From: Candidatus Aerophobota bacterium | GTDB taxonomy: Bacteria > Aerophobota > Aerophobia > Aerophobales > B3-G15 | DNA length: 13,697 nt | Direction of reading: 5' to 3' | NCBI GenBank assembly: GCA_021162265.1 | Contig: JAGGZA010000127.1 | Coordinates: forward strand, 1 to 13,697 | Shown here: piece by piece, positions 7,003 to 13,697 of the stretch | Layout: each line of letters opens with the position of its first letter | Numbering within the stretch: the stretch's first letter is position 1 | The notes under the pieces: generated by a model | What the model saw: the letters and a program-made list of their open reading frames with translations, nothing else | The model's database searches: none | Told to the model about the DNA's origin: nothing | Position numbers and translations under genes: made by a program

Positions 7003-9441
7003 ATGTTTAACAGGTTTACCGAAAGAGCAAGAAGAGTTATTCTTTTAGCAAGAGAAGAGGCTAAAAGATTAGATCATGATTATCTTGGAACCGAACACCT
7101 TCTTCTCGGCCTCATAAGAGAGGGAGAAGGAGTTGCAGCTTTAGCTCTTCAAAATATGGGGATAGACCTTGAGCATGTCCGTCATGAAGTAGAGAAAGCT
7201 GTGGGGAGAGGTGGAGGTTCTTTGTTCCTGGGGCAGATTCCTTTTACTCCACGAGCTAAAAAAGTTTTGGAGTTAGCGGTAACTGAGGCTCGAAATCTGG
7301 GCCATAATTACATTGGAACCGAACACCTTCTTCTCGGCCTCATAAGAGAGGGAGAAGGAGTTGCAGCTCAAATACTTACCAATCTGGGAGCAGATCTTGA
7401 AAGAGTACGTGAAGAAGTTGTGGCTCTTTTAGGTGAGAAGGTTTCTGTAGAAAGAGCCCCTCAGCCCACCAATACTCCTACCCTTGACCGATACGGTAGA
7501 GATCTTACTGAACTTGCACGGAACGGAGAACTTGACCCTGTGATAGGAAGAGAAAAGGAAATTGAAAGGGTAATACAGATATTGTCACGGAGAACAAAGA
7601 ATAATCCGGTGCTGATTGGAGAAGCGGGTGTTGGTAAAACAGCTATTGCTGAGGGAATTGCCCAAAGAATAGTGGAAGGCTCACTTCCTGAACCTCTTTT
7701 AAACAAAAGGCTTGTTACCATTGAACTGGGCTCAGTTGTTGCGGGAACAAAATATAGGGGTGAGTTTGAGAAACGAATGGAAAGAATTTTAAATGAGATC
7801 AGGAAAGCTAAAAATATTATTCTTTTTATTGACGAGATTCACACTCTGGTTGGAGCAGGTGCAGCAGAAGGAGCTATAGATGCTTCAAATATTTTAAAGC
7901 CGGCTCTTGCCAGAGGAGAGCTCCAGTGCATAGGAGCTACTACTCTTGATGAGTACAGGAAGTATATTGAACGAGATGAAGCTCTGGAGAGAAGATTCCA
8001 GACAGTGATGGTAAACGAACCCACAGTTAAGGAGACTATTGAGATATTAAAAGGGTTAAGGGATCGTTACGAAGCTTTTCATCGTGTTAAGATAAGTGAT
8101 GAGGCTTTGAAGGCAGCGGTGAAGCTTTCCCATCGTTACATTCAGGGTCGTTTCCTTCCTGATAAAGCTATTGATGTTATGGATGAGGCTGCTGCCAGAG
8201 TGAGGTTACAGAGTAGTGTTAGACCAAAAAAACTTAAAAGTGTAGAAAGCGAGCTGGAACAAATCAGGAAGGAGAAAGAAGCTGCTATAAAAGCTCAGGA
8301 GTTTGAGAAAGCTGCAAAACTAAGGGACAAGGAGAAGAATTTAAGACATATCCTTATGGAAGAAAAAACCCAGTGGGAACAGGAGAAGGGTAAAAAATTT
8401 GAAGAAGAGGTTGTAACGGAAAAGGATATAGCTTATATTGTTTCCAGTTGGACAAATATTCCTGTTCGAGATTTAACCGAAGAGGAGTCAAGACGTCTTT
8501 TACGAATGGAAGAGGCTCTTCATAAGAGAATGGTTGGGCAGGAAGATGCTATAAAGGCGGTATCTCAGTCAATACGCCGTGCTCAGGCAGGAGTAAAGAA
8601 TATAAGACGTCCTATTGGATGTTTTATGTTTCTTGGTCCAACCGGTGTAGGTAAAACTGAACTCGCAAGAAGCTTAGCCGAGTTTCTATTTGGCGATGAG
8701 GATGCTATGATTCGTCTTGATATGTCGGAGTACATGGAAAAATTTACCGTTTCACGTTTAACTGGTGCTCCTCCTGGGTACATCGGGTATGAAGAAGGTG
8801 GTGAGTTAACTGAAAAGGTAAGGCGAAGACCTTATTCGGTTATTCTTCTGGATGAGATTGAGAAGGCTCATCCTGATGTTTTCAATATACTACTCCAGAT
8901 TATGGAAGATGGCAGACTTTCTGACAATCTTGGACACACTGTTGATTTTAGAAATACAGTGTTAATCATGACTTCTAACCTGGGTGCTGAGCAGATAAGA
9001 AGTGATTCCAGTGTTGGATTTCGTTCGACGGAAGGTGGAATGAGTTATGATGAGATGAGAAATAAAGTTCTTTCAGAATTAAGACGGCACTTCAGACCGG
9101 AATTTTTAAATAGGTTAGATGAGGTTATTGTTTTCCATCCTCTTTCCAGGGAAGAGATAAAGAAAATTGTTGATCTTATGTTAGACGAGGAGAAGGGTCT
9201 CTTGAAGGAGAGAGATATTAAGTTAGAGGTAACTCCCGAGGCAAGAGATCTCATAGCTGATGAAGGATACGATCCTGATTTTGGTGCTCGTCCTTTAAGA
9301 AGAGCTATCCAGAGATTAATTGAGAATCCTCTTTCCGAGGAGATTTTGCAGGGTAAGTTTAAAGGTGGAGACACTGTAGTTGTTACAGTTAAAGAAGGTC
9401 AGATAACATTCCAGAGGAAAAAGGAAAAGGCCAAAGTTTAA
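7003..9441 (+). CDS. clpC: ATP-dependent Clp protease ATPase subunit ClpC
   Basis: ClpC is a hexameric AAA+ unfoldase that feeds ClpP and acts in protein quality control. With ATG at 7003 it has 812 residues. The order is: double Clp_N repeat (about 3-145, with LGTEHLLLGLIREGEGVAA and IGTEHLLLGLIREGEGVAA), AAA1 with Walker A GEAGVGKT (206-213) and Walker B FIDEIHT (D277, E278), a middle coiled region with a UVR-like motif (QEFEKAAKLRDKEK, near 432-445), AAA2 with Walker A GPTGVGKT (545-552) and Walker B LLDEIEK (D617, E618), and a C-terminal D2-small domain. The UVR linker separates ClpC from ClpB and ClpA. A GTG at 6976 would add nine residues but coincides with the predicted transcript start. 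ATG 7003 has AGGGGGA 5-6 nt upstream and gives the canonical MFNRFTERA start. ctsR, mcsA and mcsB are not adjacent. Confidence 0.96.
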   Translation: MFNRFTERARRVILLAREEAKRLDHDYLGTEHLLLGLIREGEGVAALALQNMGIDLEHVRHEVEKAVGRGGGSLFLGQIPFTPRAKKVLELAVTEARNLGHNYIGTEHLLLGLIREGEGVAAQILTNLGADLERVREEVVALLGEKVSVERAPQPTNTPTLDRYGRDLTELARNGELDPVIGREKEIERVIQILSRRTKNNPVLIGEAGVGKTAIAEGIAQRIVEGSLPEPLLNKRLVTIELGSVVAGTKYRGEFEKRMERILNEIRKAKNIILFIDEIHTLVGAGAAEGAIDASNILKPALARGELQCIGATTLDEYRKYIERDEALERRFQTVMVNEPTVKETIEILKGLRDRYEAFHRVKISDEALKAAVKLSHRYIQGRFLPDKAIDVMDEAAARVRLQSSVRPKKLKSVESELEQIRKEKEAAIKAQEFEKAAKLRDKEKNLRHILMEEKTQWEQEKGKKFEEEVVTEKDIAYIVSSWTNIPVRDLTEEESRRLLRMEEALHKRMVGQEDAIKAVSQSIRRAQAGVKNIRRPIGCFMFLGPTGVGKTELARSLAEFLFGDEDAMIRLDMSEYMEKFTVSRLTGAPPGYIGYEEGGELTEKVRRRPYSVILLDEIEKAHPDVFNILLQIMEDGRLSDNLGHTVDFRNTVLIMTSNLGAEQIRSDSSVGFRSTEGGMSYDEMRNKVLSELRRHFRPEFLNRLDEVIVFHPLSREEIKKIVDLMLDEEKGLLKERDIKLEVTPEARDLIADEGYDPDFGARPLRRAIQRLIENPLSEEILQGKFKGGDTVVVTVKEGQITFQRKKEKAKV
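7085..7140 (+). repeat. 56-bp perfect direct repeat in clpC, copy 1
   Basis: The 56 bases from TTGGAACCGAACACC to AGTTGCAGCT are identical, base for base, to 7313-7368, exactly 228 bp (76 codons) downstream. They encode the first conserved block of the Clp_N domain. Synonymous positions are identical too, although the sequence on each side has diverged. Confidence 0.95.
7313..7368 (+). repeat. 56-bp perfect direct repeat in clpC, copy 2
   Basis: This is the second copy, identical to 7085-7140, and encodes the matching block of the second Clp_N half-repeat. Identity stops abruptly at both edges (C versus A before, TTAGC versus CAAAT after), as expected for a short gene-conversion tract. Confidence 0.95.
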
Positions 9442-9457
9442 TGAGAAAAATATTTAA

Positions 9458-11704
9458 ATGAAGAAAAACTGTTTTTCCCCCTCCTTAAAAAAGGAGGGGG
9501 GTTTTATTAAAGTTAAAAAAATAGGTTTATTTTTTGCTACCTTTTTTCTAATTTTATCCTTTTTTTCTTTGCCCAACGCTTTAGCCAGCCTTCCTGTTAT
9601 TCAGATAAAAATACAGGGTAACAGGGTTATAAAGGAAGATGAGATAAGGAAGGTTCTTGCTGGTCCAGGATTTTCTTTTTCAGAGGAAAAAGTAAGAGAG
9701 CAGATGCAGGCTATTTATAATATGGGGTACTTTTTTAGTGTAAAAGTATTAAAGGAAGAAATAACCAGGGGAATTATTCTTACCTATGAAGTTGAAGAGT
9801 ATCCTGTGGTGAACAACATAGAGTTTAATGGAGTAGGAAGCGGTGAGGTTAAAAAACTTAAATCTCTAACCACGCTTGAGATAGGTAAACCCTGGAATTA
9901 CAGAAAAGCTGAAGAGAGTAGAAAAAAGATTCTTGATTATTTTAAACATATAGGGTATACCCAGGCAAAAGTTAATTTTTCACCTCCTTTAAAGGGAAAT
10001 GTAAAGGGAAATGAGAAAGGCACAGCTGTTTTCTTTATTGAAAAAGGACAGAGAGCAAGGGTAATAGAAGTGGAGATATCCGGGAATCTTTTCTTTGAAG
10101 ATACAAAGATTCGTTCTTGGATGCGAACAAGATTTAAAAGATATTTTGATCCGGAGGTTTTAAAAAAAGATATAAAGCGAATAGTTGATGAGTATCAAAA
10201 AAATGGTTTTTACTTTGCAAGAGTAAAAATAGCAGCTCTCGATTTTTCTGAAAGGTATAGAACAAGATGGATCAGGGTATTTCTCCAGATAGATGAGGGT
10301 GCAAGATATAGAATGGGCAGGTTAAGTATAAGTGGTAATAGTGTTTTTTCGGATAGTGAGATAAAAATAGGCTTCAGGCCAAAAGAGGGGGATATATTTG
10401 ATACTCAGAAGATAAAGGATAGCATTAGAAAAATTCAAAAAATGTACGGGCAAAGAGGGTATCTTTATGTAGTTATTGATAATAATCTTCATTTTGACAG
10501 GAATAGAAGAACTGTGGATGTAAAACTCCTCATAAAAGAAGGTACTCAGGTCAATGTAGGTAAGATAAAGATAGAAGGAAATAATGTCAGTAAAGAAAGG
10601 ATATTCAAACATACTATTCTTCTAAAACAAGGTGATGTTTTCAATATAGATAAGATGATAGAAAGCTGGAGAAGACTGTACAATCTTGGATTTTTTGAAA
10701 AGGTTGATATGGAGCCTGTGAGGACCACTGATCCCTCAATTATGGACCTTCTTGTAAAAGTTAAGGAAAGAGAGAGGTCTGGTAAGTTCCTTTTAGGGAC
10801 AAGTTACAGCTCCAGTATGGGTCTTGCAGGATTTGTACAATTTTCCAAGGATAATTTGTGGGGTCAGGGTAAGATGTTAAGTATTGATTGGGAATTTGGT
10901 CAAAGGAAGAATAATTATCAGCTCAATTACGTTGATAGATGGTGGAGAGATACTTCCACAAGATTAGAATTTAATCTTTACAATAAGGCGTACAAGTTTT
11001 ACGAGGATAGCGAAGGTTATGCTAAGACAGATACAGGTATTGGTATTAGTTTAGGACGTCCCTGGTTCAGCAATTTCACCTTCTTTTTAGATTTAGAAAG
11101 TAAAAAAACGGTGATAAGTTCTATTGAAGGGAAAAAACTTCCTTCTGGTTTAGTAGAAGGGGAAAGTGCTTACCAGAGCGTGAAACCCTCTCTTTTATGG
11201 GATTCCCGTGTCAGAGATGAGGCTTTTAATCCTTACAAAGGATTATATACTTTACTTTCAGTGGAAAAAAGTGGTGGATTTCTGGGTGGAGATGTGGATT
11301 TCACCAAATATTATACTGAGGTAAGAAGTTATTACCGCTATGGAAAGTTCTGGAAATTACCCTCCCTGGCTTTAAGACTGAGGGGAAGATGGGGAGACAA
11401 TCTACCTCTTGATGAGGAGTTCTACATAGGAGGTCAGGATACCCTGAGAGGATATGAGATTAACGAGTTCAGGGGATCTAAGGTTTTATTGGGAACAGTG
11501 GAGGTAAGAATACCGGTTAGCAATAATTTCCTGAGTTATTTGTTTGTTGATGCCGGAAGGATACAAAATACTAATATTGAAGAAAAAATTGGTTATGGAT
11601 TTGGTGTAAGGCTCAATACTCCTATTGGTGTTCTTCGTTTTGATTATGGAATTAGCGAAGAAGGAGAACCTCATTTTTACTTTGGAATGGGAGATGTATT
11701 TTAG
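9458..11704 (+). CDS. bamA: Outer membrane protein assembly factor BamA (Omp85 family)
   Basis: BamA inserts beta-barrel proteins into the outer membrane. As read from ATG 9458 it has 748 residues: a signal peptide (KVKKIGLFFATFFLILSFF, then SLPNALA with cleavage likely after A43), five POTRA domains at about 46-115, 116-197, 200-283, 285-363 and 365-437, then the D15/Omp85 barrel (about 441-748). The barrel contains the lid-loop motif GGQDTLRGY (L663-R664-G665-Y666) and ends in Phe. Residues 1-17 are odd: they are encoded by the clpC terminator hairpin, ATG 9458 has no clear ribosome-binding site, and the natural signal peptide begins near residue 18. ATT at 9506, 8 nt after GGAGG, is a possible non-standard start. 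No skp, lpxD or other bam/lpx gene follows. The family call is firm; the start is not. Confidence 0.93.
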   Translation: MKKNCFSPSLKKEGGFIKVKKIGLFFATFFLILSFFSLPNALASLPVIQIKIQGNRVIKEDEIRKVLAGPGFSFSEEKVREQMQAIYNMGYFFSVKVLKEEITRGIILTYEVEEYPVVNNIEFNGVGSGEVKKLKSLTTLEIGKPWNYRKAEESRKKILDYFKHIGYTQAKVNFSPPLKGNVKGNEKGTAVFFIEKGQRARVIEVEISGNLFFEDTKIRSWMRTRFKRYFDPEVLKKDIKRIVDEYQKNGFYFARVKIAALDFSERYRTRWIRVFLQIDEGARYRMGRLSISGNSVFSDSEIKIGFRPKEGDIFDTQKIKDSIRKIQKMYGQRGYLYVVIDNNLHFDRNRRTVDVKLLIKEGTQVNVGKIKIEGNNVSKERIFKHTILLKQGDVFNIDKMIESWRRLYNLGFFEKVDMEPVRTTDPSIMDLLVKVKERERSGKFLLGTSYSSSMGLAGFVQFSKDNLWGQGKMLSIDWEFGQRKNNYQLNYVDRWWRDTSTRLEFNLYNKAYKFYEDSEGYAKTDTGIGISLGRPWFSNFTFFLDLESKKTVISSIEGKKLPSGLVEGESAYQSVKPSLLWDSRVRDEAFNPYKGLYTLLSVEKSGGFLGGDVDFTKYYTEVRSYYRYGKFWKLPSLALRLRGRWGDNLPLDEEFYIGGQDTLRGYEINEFRGSKVLLGTVEVRIPVSNNFLSYLFVDAGRIQNTNIEEKIGYGFGVRLNTPIGVLRFDYGISEEGEPHFYFGMGDVF
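9477..9505 (+). terminator. Intrinsic terminator after clpC, inside the bamA 5' end
   Basis: CCCCCTCCTT (9477-9486) pairs perfectly with AAGGAGGGGG (9491-9500) around an AAAA loop, and G plus TTTT follows. It is a 10-bp GC-rich stem 36 nt past the clpC stop. A T5 run also precedes it. Its reading as SLKKEGG-like peptide resembles interspersed hairpin repeats found in other genomes, so it may be a repeat that also works as a terminator. Confidence 0.7.
9990..10013 (+). repeat. 12-bp in-frame tandem duplication in bamA POTRA2
   Basis: TAAAGGGAAATG occurs twice in direct succession. It adds KGNV-KGNE to the loop of the second POTRA domain (residues 179-186), between VNFSPPL and GTAVFFIEKG. Being 12 bp it keeps the frame, and a surface loop should tolerate it. 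Confidence 0.85.
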
Positions 11705-11714
11705 GGGGTAGATA

Positions 11715-12242
11715 ATGATGCAGGTGGGTGATGTAAATATTAAGGTAGTAAAGGGTGACATAACCGAGCAAGAGGTAGAAGCTATTGTAAATGCAGCTAA
11801 CAATCATTTTATAATGGGCGGAGGTGTTGCAGGAGCAATTAAAAGGAAGGGTGGAAAGATTATAGAGGATGAAGCTGTAGCTCAGGGGCCAGTTGAGGTT
11901 GGAGAAGCTGTGATAACCTCAGGAGGAAAACTCCCTGCCAGGTTTGTAATTCATGCCTCTACCATGGGTATGGATTTTAAAACAAGTGCTGAGAAGATAA
12001 AAGCTGCAACTTTTAACGCTCTAAAAAAAGCGGAGGAGAAGGGGATAAAGCAACTTGCTTTTCCAGCTCTTGGTTGTGGAGTTGGAAGATTTTCGGTGAG
12101 AAAGGCAGCAGAGATTATGATAGAGCAAATAAAGAGTTATATAAATGAAAATCCTTCAACTTGCATAAGAGAAGTTATTTTTGTTCTTTACACTCAAAAA
12201 GATTATCAGGAATTTTTGTCTGCTGTAAAAAATAATCTATGA
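11715..12242 (+). CDS. Macro-domain protein (AF1521-like ADP-ribose binding)
   Basis: Macro domains bind ADP-ribose and its derivatives; many hydrolyse ADP-ribosyl esters or O-acetyl-ADP-ribose. This 175-residue protein is a single domain: VVKGDITEQEVEAIVNAANN (G14-D15-I16 and N26-A27-A28-N29), GGGVAGAIKRKGG (35-47), and FPALGCGVGRFS (116-127), which forms the phosphate-binding loop. The GGGVAGAI loop has Ala where MacroD enzymes usually have Asp (GGGGVDGAI), which places it nearer AF1521. Hydrolase activity is therefore possible but not assured. ATG at 11715 is followed at once by another ATG at 11718; GGGGG at 11704-11708 can serve either. No DarT-like toxin gene is adjacent. Its stop overlaps the rsmD start by 4 nt. 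Confidence 0.92.
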   Translation: MMQVGDVNIKVVKGDITEQEVEAIVNAANNHFIMGGGVAGAIKRKGGKIIEDEAVAQGPVEVGEAVITSGGKLPARFVIHASTMGMDFKTSAEKIKAATFNALKKAEEKGIKQLAFPALGCGVGRFSVRKAAEIMIEQIKSYINENPSTCIREVIFVLYTQKDYQEFLSAVKNNL

Positions 12243-12814
12243 GGATTTGCTCGGGTTCCCTTAGAGGAAAAAAAATAAGAACTAAGAGAGGAATTTCAAC
12301 CCGTCCGCTCCTATCCAGAGTGAGAAAATCCCTGTTTGATATTTTAGGAGAAGCAATAAGAGAAGAAAAATTTCTGGATCTATACGCAGGCTCTGGAGCA
12401 GTGGGCATAGAGGCTCTTTCCAGAGGAGCAAAGGAAGCGGTGTTTGTTGAGATTGACCCGGAATGTGTAAGAATTATAAAGGATAATCTTTTCCATTGTG
12501 GTGTTTCATCAAGAGCTAAAGTTTATCAAGAGGATGTGTTGCACATTCTCCTTTTTATTTTAAAAAAGGATAGATTTGGTTTTATCTTTGTGGGACCTCC
12601 TTACTTTAAAAATTTACAAAACAGAACACTTGATATTATTGAAAGTTTAAAAGATTATCAAGGAGAGGTAATTGTTCAGCATTCTCCTCTGGAAAACATA
12701 AAATTTAAGAGGGAGAATGTTGATTTTATTGAGCAGAGAAGGTACGGGGATACCTGTCTTACTTTTCTTTTTAAGAGGAAAGATTTAAGAGGAAAAATAA
12801 ATGGAAAAGAATAG
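12239..12814 (+). CDS. rsmD: RsmD-like 16S rRNA (guanine-N2)-methyltransferase with altered catalytic motif
   Basis: RsmD methylates N2 of G966 of 16S rRNA using S-adenosylmethionine. The 191-residue protein has the family layout: N-terminal GSLRGKKI, RPLLSRVRKSLFDIL (22-36), SAM motif I FLDLYAGSGAVGIEALSRGA (45-64), acidic strand-2 end VEIDPE (70-75), and motif IV at 115-122. Motif IV reads FIFVGPPY. The expected D or N of (D/N)PPY is G119, encoded by GGA at 12593-12595. A single-base slip does not explain it, because the frame is intact on both sides. Activity may be lost or altered. The ATG overlaps the macro-domain stop (ATGA) and has no separate ribosome-binding site, so translation is probably coupled. 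Family assignment is firm, function less so. Confidence 0.88.
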   Translation: MRICSGSLRGKKIRTKRGISTRPLLSRVRKSLFDILGEAIREEKFLDLYAGSGAVGIEALSRGAKEAVFVEIDPECVRIIKDNLFHCGVSSRAKVYQEDVLHILLFILKKDRFGFIFVGPPYFKNLQNRTLDIIESLKDYQGEVIVQHSPLENIKFKRENVDFIEQRRYGDTCLTFLFKRKDLRGKINGKE

Positions 12815-13283
12815 AGAAAAGTTTGTCTTTCTCTCTCACTGCCTTTTAAACCAGTTGGTAAGAGCCGGAGATTCTTTCACATCTGGAGCCACCTGTAAAT
12901 TGTTGGAGCTTCTTAGCGGATATTCTGTTTATATTTATCAGCTTCCCTGCCCGGAGTATCTTTTTTTAGGAAAGAGAAGCAAGAAAACTCAAGATGTTTG
13001 GGAAAAAATCCCGGGATTTAAGGAGTTTTTACCTTCTCTTGCAATGGAGGTTGAAAAAAGAACCCGGCAATTAATAGAGAATAAAGACTTATTGATGATA
13101 GGCATAGCTCGTTCTCCCTGCTGTGCGGCTACCAGAGTTTATAGAGGATGTAAGCTCGTGGAAGGTAGAGGTCTCTGGGTTCTGGAACTGGAAAAAAGAA
13201 TTAATTTTAATATAATAGAGTTTGATTTTAAAAATATTGATGAGTCCTTACATAAAATAAGGGAGTTCCTGAAAAAAGGTTGA
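12801..13283 (+). CDS. TudS/DUF523-like protein, putative [4Fe-4S] thionucleobase desulfurase relative
   Basis: The 160-residue protein shows the three Cys blocks I associate with the DUF523/TudS group: SHCLLNQLVRAG (C14), QLPCPEYLFLG (C50) and GIARSPCCAATRVYRG (C107, C108). In TudS three cysteines hold a [4Fe-4S] cluster that removes sulfur from 2-thiouracil. Here the pattern is divergent: family-typical CLLG and SPSCG appear as CLLN and SPCCA, so this is probably a subfamily with another or unknown substrate. There is no signal peptide or membrane segment. AGAGG at 12788-12792 supports ATG 12801, which overlaps rsmD by 14 nt. uvrC begins 4 nt after its stop. The call rests on motif memory, not on a search. 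Confidence 0.65.
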   Translation: MEKNREKFVFLSHCLLNQLVRAGDSFTSGATCKLLELLSGYSVYIYQLPCPEYLFLGKRSKKTQDVWEKIPGFKEFLPSLAMEVEKRTRQLIENKDLLMIGIARSPCCAATRVYRGCKLVEGRGLWVLELEKRINFNIIEFDFKNIDESLHKIREFLKKG

Positions 13284-13287
13284 GACC

Positions 13288-13697
13288 TTGAGCCTCAGGG
13301 ATAAGTTAAAGCTGGTACCTGAGAATCCGGGGGTTTACCTTTTTAAAGATAAAGAAGGCAAAATCCTTTATATAGGTAAGGCACTTTGTTTGAAAAAGAG
13401 AGTTAAGTCTTACTTTCAAAGAGGAGAGCTTTCTCCTCGAATTGGCATGCTTGTTTCCAAGATAGAAGATGTAGAGTGGATTGTCACTGAGTCTGAGGCA
13501 GAAGCTTTTCTCCTGGAATCCAACCTTATAAAACACCATCATCCAAGATACAATATTAGATTTAGAGATGATAAATCCTATCCCTATATTAAACTTTCAA
13601 CTAATGAGGATTTTCCCCGGGCTTTTCTTACTCGCAACCCCAGGAGAGATAAAGCCCTGTACTTTGGTCCTTACACCAATGTTAAGGCTGCAAAGAG
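13288..13697 (+). CDS. uvrC: UvrABC system protein C, N-terminal part (runs off the window)
   Basis: UvrC makes the dual incisions of nucleotide excision repair after UvrAB finds damage. About 136 residues are present. The N-terminal GIY-YIG nuclease domain is clear: LVPENPGVYLFKDKEGKILY, YIGKALCLKKRVKSYF, then TESEAEAFLLESNLIKHHHP, RYNIRFRDDKSYPYIKL and YFGPYTN. The motif is normally ALNLKKR; here it is ALCLKKR. The start is TTG at 13288, with AAAAGG at 13274-13279 in the end of the preceding gene. The first residues, LSLRDKLKLVPENPGVY, match the usual N-terminus. The 3' end lies outside the window. Confidence 0.95.
   Translation, partial: MSLRDKLKLVPENPGVYLFKDKEGKILYIGKALCLKKRVKSYFQRGELSPRIGMLVSKIEDVEWIVTESEAEAFLLESNLIKHHHPRYNIRFRDDKSYPYIKLSTNEDFPRAFLTRNPRRDKALYFGPYTNVKAAK

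Noticed and set aside
11715..12242. DarG-type antitoxin of a DarTG toxin-antitoxin pair
   Set aside because: The protein has only the macro domain, without the DarG C-terminal extension, and no DarT-like gene lies beside it.
12580..12605. Frameshift or sequencing slip producing GPPY in RsmD
   Set aside because: The frame is coherent before and after the motif, and no single insertion or deletion restores DPPY.
1..13697. Mobile element, phage, CRISPR or defence island
   Set aside because: There is no transposase, integrase, spaced direct-repeat array or defence gene. The content is almost all housekeeping with uniform base and codon use.

Overview
The window is a chromosomal segment from a moderately AT-rich, Gram-negative-type (diderm) bacterium. 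A BamA/Omp85 outer-membrane assembly protein with a signal peptide and a C-terminal Phe requires an outer membrane, while ClpC with a UVR linker and frequent TTG starts (4 of 13 protein genes) argue against a typical proteobacterium. A deep-branching or candidate-phylum lineage is plausible, but no taxon can be fixed from the sequence alone. All genes are on the + strand. I see no transposase, phage gene, tRNA, rRNA or CRISPR array.

Layout. Positions 1-100: tail of a coiled-coil protein. 108-584: RNase HI. 505-860: RNase P RNA (rnpB), whose 5' part lies inside the RNase HI gene. 982-1155: a 57-residue membrane protein. 1192-1437: ribosomal protein bL27. 1464-4197: a class V aminotransferase and full-length phosphoglycerate dehydrogenase, probably a serine-synthesis pair. 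4217-6867: replicative helicase DnaB and adenylosuccinate synthetase. 7003-9441: ClpC with its own sigma-70-type promoter, closed by a strong hairpin terminator. That terminator lies inside the 5' end of the bamA reading frame (9458-11704). 11715-13697: a tightly packed run of macro-domain protein, RsmD-like rRNA methyltransferase, TudS/DUF523-like putative Fe-S protein and the start of uvrC, with overlaps or gaps of at most 4 nt.

Most genes are housekeeping: RNA processing, translation, serine and purine synthesis, replication, proteolysis, outer-membrane assembly and DNA repair. No complete new system is evident. The points of interest are structural: (1) rnpB shares about 80 nt, including P1, P2, P3 and P4 strands, with the RNase HI coding region, whose stop codon sits in an rnpB hairpin loop; (2) a perfect 56-bp duplicate inside clpC suggests gene conversion; (3) a hairpin repeat/terminator occupies the bamA signal-peptide region and leaves the start unclear; (4) the RsmD homologue has Gly where the catalytic Asp/Asn of the (D/N)PPY motif is expected; (5) an 11-bp inverted repeat brackets the clpC promoter and covers its ribosome-binding site; (6) an uncharacterised small membrane protein precedes rpmA, with no rplU next to it.
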